This document shows, one piece after another, positions 1 through 5,635 of a DNA stretch of 9,117 nucleotides. Each line of letters begins with the position of its first letter. Within the stretch, counting starts at the first letter, position 1. The position numbers and the translations under genes were made by a program. Source of the DNA: Propionibacteriaceae bacterium (GTDB lineage: Bacteria > Actinomycetota > Actinomycetes > Propionibacteriales > Propionibacteriaceae); assembly GCA_031262845.1 (NCBI GenBank), contig JAISGZ010000136.1, forward strand, positions 1 through 9,117. The letters run 5' to 3'. The notes beneath the pieces are model-generated. The model worked only from the letters and a program-made list of their open reading frames with translations, was not told where the DNA came from and did no database searches.

Positions 1-2
1 CG

Positions 3-86
3 GATGCCTTGGCGATCGACTTGGCCGCTCTGTCTCACCTTGGCGACACCAACGTCAGCCCCACCGACGCCTTAGCGATCGACCTC
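3..86 (+). repeat. Two copies of a DALAIDL-coding repeat, 63-base period
   Basis: The 21 bases at 3-23 and at 66-86 match at 17 positions and both encode DALAIDL in the ppk frame, 21 codons apart. The mismatches keep the protein sequence. The first copy lies at the very edge of the window, so this may be the tail of a longer 21-residue repeat array upstream. Confidence 0.55.
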
Positions 87-2588
87 CACTCCCCCGCTCT
101 TTCGACCGAGGCCGCCAACCACGACGCCACCCCGGCTGATGAACCACGAGCCAATGCGTCACAAGCCGACGCCACACTGACCGACGCAGCACGAGCCGAT
201 GCGGCACAAGCCGACACGGCACCGACCGATACGTCACAGATCAGTGCTTCACAAATCACTGCGCCACAGGTTGATGAACCCCGTAACACCGCTGAATCGG
301 CCATCATCGCGGAGACCGGAGGTCTCGGCCACAATCAGCCTCCGGCCGAGCTGACCGGGGAAATCCCGAGCAACGAAACAACCGGCCCTGGATCGGCGAC
401 CGAGAGTCTCCAACATTGGCTGATCAACGAGCCAGTCTCCCCACCGACCCCGGTCGCCGGCCAGGAAGGACCCACGGCCAACAACCCGCCCTTCTTCGAT
501 GGCTCGCCCTACCTCGACCGGGAACTATCCTGGCTGGCTTTCAACGGCCGCGTGTTAGACCTAGCCAAAGACCGATTACGGGTACCGCTATTGGAGCGGG
601 CGCGGTTCTTGGCAATTTTCTCGGGTAACCTCGACGAATTCTTCATGGTCCGGGTCGGCGGCCTGAAACGCCGGATTGAGGCCGGGATGGCCCAGCCCGG
701 CACCTCCGGTCTGCTACCGAGTGAGTTACACGATTCGATTTTGTCGTCAACCCGGGACCTGGTGGCTGAGCAGGGCCGGATTTTCACCGCCGAAATTCGC
801 CCGGAATTGGCCCAAGCCGGTATTTCGATTCTCCACTGGGATGAGCTGACCGAGGCCGAACGCGAACGACTGGACGCTCTCTTCCGGGACCGGATTTTCC
901 CGATTCTGACGCCTTTGGCAATCGACCCCAGCCATCCTTTCCCCCATTTATCGGCCCGGGCCCTCAACCTCATCGTCCAAGAACAAAATCCCCAGACCGG
1001 CGTCAAACTATTTGCCCGCGTCAAAGTGCCCGATGTTCTGCCGCGCTTCTACCGGGTTTCGGAAAATCGTTACGTGCCGTTGGAAGATATTCTCATCAGC
1101 CACCAGGACAAAATCTTCGGTATGACCGTCTTGCATTCGACGATTTGCCGGGTGACCCGGGACGAGGATGTCGAAGTCGAAGAGGACGACGCCGAAAACA
1201 TCCTGTTCGCTTTGGAGAAAGAAATTGATGACCGGCGCCGCCCGGGTCGGCCGCCGGTGCGCCTCGAAATCAGCGAGGGTACGGCCCCCGTGCTCATGGA
1301 TTTCTTGCTGCGCGAACTCGACATCACACCCCAAGAAACCTTCACGATCCGTGGTCCGCTCGATTTACGCGGGTTATTCGCGATTGCTGACGTCAAGCGG
1401 GAAGATTTGAAATACCCGGGTTTCCTGCCGAAAACCAACCCGCAGCTGACCGATTGGGAAACCTCACGCCCGGCCGATCTGTTCGACGTCTTGAAAAAGC
1501 GTGAGGTCTTGCTCCATCACCCCTACGACTCCTTCTCGACCTCGGTTCAGCGCTTTATCGAACAAGCCGCCAGCGATCCCCAAGTGAAATTGATTCGTCA
1601 GACGCTGTATCGAACCTCGGGCGATTCACCGATTATCGACGCTCTCATCGAAGCCGCTCAATCGGGTAAAGAAGTCCTGACTCTAATCGAGATCAAGGCC
1701 CGGTTCGATGAGCGCGCCAATATCCGCTGGGCCCGGAAATTGGAACGAGCCGGCGTCCACGTGGTTTACGGCATCGTCGGTTTGAAGACTCACTGCAAAC
1801 TGGCGCTTGTCATTCGTGAAGAAGAAGACGGCACCTTGCGCCGTTATTGCCACGTCGGGACCGGCAACTACAACCCCAAAACCGCCCGCCAATACGAAGA
1901 TATGGGCTTGTTGACGTCGGATCCGGTGATCACGGCGGACGTCCACCAACTCTTCAACTCGCTGGCCTCAGCCACGGTCACCAGCGCCGCCGCCGTCACC
2001 AGCGGCGTCACCTACCGCAATCTCCTGGTGTCACCGCACGGCATCCGGGAAGGCCTGATCAACGCTATCAATCAGGAGATCGAATTCCACCGCCAAGGCC
2101 AGCCGGCCCGAATTCGGATCAAGGTCAACTCGATTGTCGACGAACAGACCATGGACGCCCTCTACCGGGCTAGCCAGGCCGGTGTCCCGGTCGATCTTTG
2201 GGTGAGGGGCATTTGTGCCCTACGGGCGGGCGTGCCGCAGTTATCGGAGAATATCCGGGTGCGGTCGATCCTCGGCCGCTTCCTCGAACACAGCCGCCTG
2301 TTCTGGTTCGAGCACGGTGGTCAGCCGATCGTCGGTATCGGCTCGGCCGACCTCATGCACCGTAACCTCGACCGCCGGGTCGAAGTCATGGTCCAGTTGA
2401 ACCAGCCATCGCACCACAAGCAGGTCGGCCACCTCTTCGATTTGGCCTTTGACGACCAAGTGGCGTCGTGGTGGTTGACGCCTCAGGGTTGGGTCCAGCG
2501 GACGGCCAGTGCCGAGGGCGTGCCGCTGATCGATATTCAGCAACAGTTGATCACGGAGATGGCGGCCCGGCACCGCCCCATGCCGTGA
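3..2588 (+). CDS. ppk: Polyphosphate kinase 1 with long low-complexity N-terminal extension (5' end open at window edge)
   Basis: PPK1 reversibly transfers the ATP gamma-phosphate to inorganic polyphosphate through a phosphohistidine. Numbering residues from the TTG at 9, the core begins at residue 167 (PYLDRELSWLAFN) and runs about 693 residues, close to the 688 of E. coli PPK1. Visible family motifs are GNLDEFFMVR (Asn207, ATP-binding), GLKTHCKL (His595, aligned with the phosphorylated His of E. coli), YCHVGTGN (His615) and RFLEHSRLFWFEHGG (His761). Residues 1-166 are an Ala/Asp/Thr-rich, probably disordered extension absent from the standard family. No in-frame ATG or GTG occurs between position 3 and the core. 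Only TTG at 9 and 21 could start translation inside the window, and the frame is open to the left edge, so the real start is probably upstream. The stop overlaps the ATG of the NUDIX gene. Function of the core is secure; the start is not. Confidence 0.95.
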   Translation, partial: DALAIDLAALSHLGDTNVSPTDALAIDLHSPALSTEAANHDATPADEPRANASQADATLTDAARADAAQADTAPTDTSQISASQITAPQVDEPRNTAESAIIAETGGLGHNQPPAELTGEIPSNETTGPGSATESLQHWLINEPVSPPTPVAGQEGPTANNPPFFDGSPYLDRELSWLAFNGRVLDLAKDRLRVPLLERARFLAIFSGNLDEFFMVRVGGLKRRIEAGMAQPGTSGLLPSELHDSILSSTRDLVAEQGRIFTAEIRPELAQAGISILHWDELTEAERERLDALFRDRIFPILTPLAIDPSHPFPHLSARALNLIVQEQNPQTGVKLFARVKVPDVLPRFYRVSENRYVPLEDILISHQDKIFGMTVLHSTICRVTRDEDVEVEEDDAENILFALEKEIDDRRRPGRPPVRLEISEGTAPVLMDFLLRELDITPQETFTIRGPLDLRGLFAIADVKREDLKYPGFLPKTNPQLTDWETSRPADLFDVLKKREVLLHHPYDSFSTSVQRFIEQAASDPQVKLIRQTLYRTSGDSPIIDALIEAAQSGKEVLTLIEIKARFDERANIRWARKLERAGVHVVYGIVGLKTHCKLALVIREEEDGTLRRYCHVGTGNYNPKTARQYEDMGLLTSDPVITADVHQLFNSLASATVTSAAAVTSGVTYRNLLVSPHGIREGLINAINQEIEFHRQGQPARIRIKVNSIVDEQTMDALYRASQAGVPVDLWVRGICALRAGVPQLSENIRVRSILGRFLEHSRLFWFEHGGQPIVGIGSADLMHRNLDRRVEVMVQLNQPSHHKQVGHLFDLAFDDQVASWWLTPQGWVQRTASAEGVPLIDIQQQLITEMAARHRPMP
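135..284 (+). repeat. Ten tandem 15-base / 5-residue units in the PPK N-terminal extension
   Basis: Within the ppk frame, 150 bases divide exactly into ten 5-codon units, beginning ADEPR, ANASQ, ADATL, TDAAR and ending ITAPQ, VDEPR. Position 1 is mostly Ala, Thr, Ile or Val; position 2 Asp, Asn, Ser or Thr; position 5 mostly Gln or Arg. The first and last units are nearly identical (ADEPR and VDEPR). It is unlike the A(D/N)LXX beta-helix repeat, since the central hydrophobic Leu/Phe is missing, and it is probably a disordered linker. Confidence 0.6.
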
Positions 2589-3076
2589 TGGCCAAAGGCC
2601 CGAAGAAGCGGTTCAAGGAACCCCAAGACCACGTCCGGAGCGATGGCGACCGGGTGGATCACGATCACCAACCCGAGGCCGTCGAGGTCTGGGCGGCCGG
2701 CGCCGTGGTGGTTGATCAGGCCGGGCTGATCGCAGTCGTCCACCGGCCGAAGTACAACGACTGGACGCTGCCGAAGGGCAAGGCCGAGCCCGGGGAATCA
2801 TTGGCCCAGACGGCGGTTCGCGAGGTGGCCGAAGAAACCGGGGCGGTCATCGAATTGGAAGCCCCCCTGATGTCACTGTGTTACACGGTGGACGACAAGT
2901 TCAAAGTCGTGCGCTGGTGGCGTAGTCGTCTCATCAGCCTGGGGGAACGGACCGCTCCCGCGAAGGAAATCGACGCTGTCGCCTGGCTGACACCGGCCGC
3001 GCTGAGAGACCGCTTGGACTACGTCGACGAATGGGCGCTAGTGGCTGAGGCCCTCGGTCGGTCGATGACCGACTAA
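2588..3076 (+). CDS. NUDIX hydrolase, MutT1-like (NUDIX domain only)
   Basis: This 162-residue protein carries a perfect Nudix box, GX5EX7REXXEEXG, at residues 64-85: Gly64, Glu70, Arg78-Glu79, Glu82-Glu83, Gly85. These residues bind the metal and drive hydrolysis of a nucleoside-diphosphate-linked substrate. The upstream WAAGAVVVD and NDWTLPKGK segments are typical of the MutT1 / Ap4A-hydrolase branch, so 8-oxo-(d)GTP or diadenosine polyphosphates are likely substrates (inferred). Mycobacterial MutT1, also encoded beside ppk, has an added C-terminal histidine-phosphatase domain. Here the protein stops after the NUDIX fold and nothing in the next 170 bases resembles that domain. ATG 2588 is chosen because it overlaps the ppk stop (TGATG) and leaves a normal domain length; the longer reading from 2468 would lie inside ppk. 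No Shine-Dalgarno is evident, which fits translational coupling. Confidence 0.9.
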   Translation: MAKGPKKRFKEPQDHVRSDGDRVDHDHQPEAVEVWAAGAVVVDQAGLIAVVHRPKYNDWTLPKGKAEPGESLAQTAVREVAEETGAVIELEAPLMSLCYTVDDKFKVVRWWRSRLISLGERTAPAKEIDAVAWLTPAALRDRLDYVDEWALVAEALGRSMTD

Positions 3077-3122
3077 CATCAAGCAGCCATCGCTGGAACC
3101 AGCCGCACTCGAAGTCAGAACT

Positions 3123-3154
3123 CGGTCTGCCGCCCTCAGCGGCGGCTTAGACCG
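3123..3154 (+). terminator. Strong hairpin after the ppk-NUDIX pair
   Basis: CGGTCT (3123-3128) plus GCCGCC (3129-3134) pair with GGCGGC (3141-3146) plus AGACCG (3149-3154). This gives a 12-bp stem with a 6-base loop and a 2-base TT bulge. There is no U-tract after it, so it is either an actinobacterial-style terminator without poly-U or an RNA-stabilising or regulatory stem. It lies 47 bases past the NUDIX stop. Confidence 0.45.
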
Positions 3155-3160
3155 TCTGAC

Positions 3161-3185
3161 TATCCTGACTGAGGGAAACATTTCC
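3161..3185 (+). promoter_or_regulatory. Possible -10 element and overlapping palindrome upstream of the pentapeptide gene
   Basis: TATCCT (3161-3166) fits the TAnnnT form of a -10 box, but no good -35 is found at the right distance. Eight bases later the sequence GGAAA-CA-TTTCC (3174-3185) forms a perfect 5-2-5 inverted repeat where transcription would start, as an operator might. This is weak, motif-only evidence. Confidence 0.2.
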
Positions 3186-3247
3186 AGCTCAACGGCAGTG
3201 ATCGCCACCAGTGTGACCGCGGCTGACCCGACCAACGAGGAGTGACG

Positions 3248-4252
3248 ATGAGTGGCGAATCGAACCGGCCTCATCCGGCCGAAAACCCGACCGGGGACAG
3301 CCGTGAGCCGACCACGTATCAGGTCTATCCCACGGGCCAACCGGTAACACCCGCGACCGCCGACCCGGGGCTGGGACAGCCACCAGCGGGAGGCTTGGTC
3401 GATCAGTCTTCGTCGGCTGGGACCGGCCCCTGGACTCAACCAGCTCAGCCGGTCGTGCCCTGGGACGCGGCGGACCCAGTCCAGCCACCAGCCGGCTCAC
3501 GCCAAGTCGTTGTCGTCCGCCGTCGGCGCCGTTGGTGGAAATGGCTGACCGGCGCCGCCGTCGTGGCCGCGATCGCGCTCGCCGTGCCGATCATCATGAT
3601 CGACACTGACGATGCTGGCAGTGATACCCAGGTCCGGTGGCCGTGGTGGCGTGAACCGGCGATCGTGGCGGGGGCCGAACCGGGGGCTGACTTCGCCGAT
3701 GATTTCTTGCCCCAGGGCGAGTTCCGGAACGCCGACCTGACCGGGGCGAACTTCGAGGGAGCGAAATTGGACAGCGCCCATTTCTCGCGAGCGAATCTAA
3801 CCCAGACGAATTTCACCGGTGCCTTGCTGGAATCGGCCCGTCTCAACCGGGCTCTACTCGGCCAAGCCGATTTCACCCGGGCCAATCTTGAGGACGCTAT
3901 TCTCCGCCGAGCCACCGGCGACCAGGTCATCTTCAACTACGCCCAATTGGATTCGGCCAACCTCGTCGAAGCTGAGTTCACCAATAGCCAGTTCACTCAG
4001 GCCAACCTCGACGAAGCTGATCTGACCAGGGCGAATCTCAGCGGCTCCGATCTGACGGGGGCGACTTTGGAGGAGGCCGATTTGATCGAGGCCAATCTCC
4101 AAGGCGCCAATCTCAGCAACGCCGACTTGAGTGACGCCGACCTCAAGCTAGCTAACCTTGATGGCGTCACCTGGGATGGCGCCCGTTACAGCCGTGACAC
4201 CGTTTGGCCCGACGGTTTCACCGTTCCCGACACGCTCATCCTCGTCGATTAG
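3248..4252 (+). CDS. Membrane-anchored pentapeptide repeat protein
   Basis: This is a 334-residue protein of unknown cellular role. Residues 1-85 are Pro/Gly/Thr-rich and probably disordered. A basic patch (RRRRRWWK, 91-98) leads into one membrane helix at about 99-118. The positive-inside rule puts the N-terminus in the cytoplasm and the rest outside. Residues 162-306 are 29 consecutive pentapeptide repeats of the A(D/N)LXX type, expected to fold as a right-handed quadrilateral beta-helix. The tail (VTWDGARY...TVWPDGF) is a cap-like ending often seen after such repeats. ATG 3248 is chosen because GAGGAG (3237-3242) sits 5 bases before it; the GTG at 3242 overlaps that ribosome site. Known soluble pentapeptide proteins include DNA mimics that protect gyrase, but an outward-facing membrane-anchored form does not suit that role. 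Function is left open. Confidence 0.85.
   Translation: MSGESNRPHPAENPTGDSREPTTYQVYPTGQPVTPATADPGLGQPPAGGLVDQSSSAGTGPWTQPAQPVVPWDAADPVQPPAGSRQVVVVRRRRRWWKWLTGAAVVAAIALAVPIIMIDTDDAGSDTQVRWPWWREPAIVAGAEPGADFADDFLPQGEFRNADLTGANFEGAKLDSAHFSRANLTQTNFTGALLESARLNRALLGQADFTRANLEDAILRRATGDQVIFNYAQLDSANLVEAEFTNSQFTQANLDEADLTRANLSGSDLTGATLEEADLIEANLQGANLSNADLSDADLKLANLDGVTWDGARYSRDTVWPDGFTVPDTLILVD
3731..4165 (+). repeat. 29 in-register pentapeptide repeats
   Basis: Starting at ADLTG and ending at ANLDG, every fifth codon holds the register with no insertion or deletion. The central position is Leu or Phe in almost all units. The thirteenth unit (ATGDQ) is the one clear break and may mark a loop or kink. 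With four pentads per coil this gives about seven coils. Confidence 0.85.
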
Positions 4253-4280
4253 AGGCCTGGCCGATCGGATTCACCCGATC

Positions 4281-4303
4281 ACAACCGGCGCCCCGGCTGT
4301 TTT
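4281..4303 (+). terminator. Probable intrinsic terminator after the pentapeptide gene
   Basis: ACAACCGG (4281-4288) pairs with CCGGCTGT (4293-4300) around a CGCC loop with one A-C mismatch, and the stem ends in a TTTT run (4300-4303). It begins 29 bases after the stop codon. A second small stem just upstream (GATCGG 4263-4268 with CCGATC 4275-4280) may add to it. Confidence 0.45.
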
Positions 4304-4307
4304 GGTC

Positions 4308-4335
4308 TTGCTCAGCGGGCATCATCGTCTAGGCT
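4308..4335 (+). promoter_or_regulatory. Candidate sigma-A type promoter for the Ig-like membrane protein gene
   Basis: TTGCTC (4308-4313) and TAGGCT (4330-4335) are separated by 16 bases. They fit the TTG-N-TAnnnT pattern of housekeeping promoters in Actinomycetota. A start site near 4342 would give a short leader of about 26 bases carrying AGGGGG (4356-4361) as the ribosome site. Its position right after a terminator-like hairpin supports it. Confidence 0.45.
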
Positions 4336-4367
4336 GGCTGGCGGACTTGCTTGATAGGGGGAACTCC

Positions 4368-5489
4368 GTGACCGGTCAGCGTCAATCGACGCGCCCTGGA
4401 CGGGTGCCGTGGCTGGCTGTTCTCCTCAGAGGCGTCGGCGGAGTAGCCGCGACTGGGCTGGCGTTATCGTGGCTGAGCCCGACGGCCAGCCTGGCCGCTC
4501 CCCCACCCCAGCCCGGCCATTGCGTGCTGACGCTGATCACAGAGTCCAATCCCAGTGGTGATTACACGGCTCGTGGCCGGTTACATATTGGTAACGATCC
4601 CGTGCCCGGCGCTGCCATCACTCTCACCTTGACGGGCGCTGAACCGACCGCCGCCACGACCGATACCGACGGCCAGTATTCCCAGGTTGTCCCCGTCGCC
4701 GCGGCCGGCGATTACACACTGACCGCTACGACCCCCGCTTCGGCCTACTGCAAAACGCCGGTCACCGAAACTAAGACGATTCACGCCCAGGTCGTCGTCG
4801 AACTCCAACTTGATCAGTCCCACGTCAACGGGGTTGTCGGCAAACCGGCCACGATTTCCGGTCGGTTGGTATCCCGTGGCCAACCGGTGACCCCGGCTTA
4901 CGTCACGACCACGACCTCGTGGAACGGCGAAAACGGATCGTGGACCACCGACGACAACGGTGTTTTTGTCGCACCGGTCGCCACGCCAGACGATGGTAAC
5001 CCAGCTGAGTTCTCCGTCACGGTTGTCTACCCAGGCGATGGTTACTATCCGGCGGTTGAACAAATCGTCACGGTCAGCCTGACCGCCCCCAGCAGTGCCG
5101 CCTCGTCAACTGCTCCCGCGGCCACCGCTCCGGTGACGACCGCGCCGAGCCAGACCGCGGCCACCGCGCCGACCACGGCCACCGACGGCGATGACGGCGA
5201 TTCGTGGAGTTCAACCTCGCGCCTTTTCATCGTTTTCCTGATCTTCATCGTCGTGGCGGCCCTCGCCATCGGCACCTTCCTCATCATCGCCGTGATGTCC
5301 CGGCAGCGCCGGGGGTTGGCCGCCGATGAACGCCGCGGTTTTGGCTCCGACTTCGGTTCCGCCACCGAGCCACCGAGCCCGTCTGGTACTGAATCGGCTA
5401 ACTCTGACGAGACCAGCCTCGACCAGTTGCTATCCCCGGAGTTCCCGCCGGACGATCAGCCACCCAGTCAACAGCCCGGTCCGGCATAA
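4368..5489 (+). CDS. Secreted type I membrane protein with two Ig-like domains
   Basis: This is a 373-residue protein. Residues 1-43 look like a Sec signal peptide: an Arg-rich start, a hydrophobic core and a likely cut after SLA43. Residues about 50-138 form a beta domain of the carboxypeptidase-regulatory/CNA-B kind (PVPGAAITLTLTG, TDTDGQYS, GDYTLTAT), with Cys52 and Cys128 placed to make a disulfide. Residues about 142-239 are a second bacterial Ig-like domain with the typical ending VYPGDGYYPAVEQ. A Ser/Thr/Ala/Pro stalk (240-285), one membrane helix (about 286-309), a SRQRRG stop-transfer and a Pro/acid-rich cytoplasmic tail follow. No LPXTG anchor is present. GTG 4368 is preferred because AGGGGG lies 6 bases before it and the signal peptide begins there; the frame continues upstream into the previous gene without support. 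Role unknown: a surface adhesin, sensor or wall-binding protein are all possible. Confidence 0.8.
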   Translation: MTGQRQSTRPGRVPWLAVLLRGVGGVAATGLALSWLSPTASLAAPPPQPGHCVLTLITESNPSGDYTARGRLHIGNDPVPGAAITLTLTGAEPTAATTDTDGQYSQVVPVAAAGDYTLTATTPASAYCKTPVTETKTIHAQVVVELQLDQSHVNGVVGKPATISGRLVSRGQPVTPAYVTTTTSWNGENGSWTTDDNGVFVAPVATPDDGNPAEFSVTVVYPGDGYYPAVEQIVTVSLTAPSSAASSTAPAATAPVTTAPSQTAATAPTTATDGDDGDSWSSTSRLFIVFLIFIVVAALAIGTFLIIAVMSRQRRGLAADERRGFGSDFGSATEPPSPSGTESANSDETSLDQLLSPEFPPDDQPPSQQPGPA

Positions 5490-5545
5490 CTCCTCCGTGA
5501 CGCGGTCGCTGCTTACGTTCCCGACACGGTGGCGGCTTAGCGCTT

Positions 5546-5593
5546 TACACTGGATGGACGATGACAGCCGGCGACTGACCGCCACTCGGTGGC
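5546..5593 (+). promoter_or_regulatory. Weak candidate promoter and leader stem ahead of the SPFH cluster
   Basis: The 146-base gap before the SPFH gene holds TACACT (5546-5551), a TAnnnT -10-like box. The best -35 candidate is a poor CCGACA at 5521-5526 with a long 19-base spacer. A small stem, GCCAC-TCG-GTGGC (5581-5593), follows in the leader. I found no convincing extracytoplasmic-function sigma motif (GGAAC with CGTC-like -10) here. Confidence 0.25.
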
Positions 5594-5635
5594 AGGGCCG
5601 ACCGGGCTGTTCCCAGCTTGGCGAAAGGGCACATG

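Noticed and set aside
135..284. The five-residue repeat in PPK as a pentapeptide beta-helix like the one at 3731-4165
   Set aside because: The units lack the central Leu/Phe that forms the core of that fold, so only the period is shared.
509..1024. A 171-codon minus-strand frame inside ppk
   Set aside because: Arg/Ser-rich shadow of the conserved PPK1 core; no motif or ribosome site.
2468..2587. In-frame 40-residue extension of the NUDIX protein into ppk
   Set aside because: The added residues resemble no NUDIX sequence and lie inside the conserved end of ppk. ATG 2588 overlaps the ppk stop and gives the expected domain length.
3445..3936. A 163-codon minus-strand frame opposite the pentapeptide gene
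   Set aside because: Its regular pattern (repeats of KFA, RFA, KSA) is the antisense image of the pentapeptide codons.
4158..4367. Upstream in-frame extension of the Ig-like protein, adding 70 residues
   Set aside because: It overlaps the end of the pentapeptide gene, would bury the signal peptide, and crosses the terminator-like stem and promoter. GTG 4368 has a good ribosome site.
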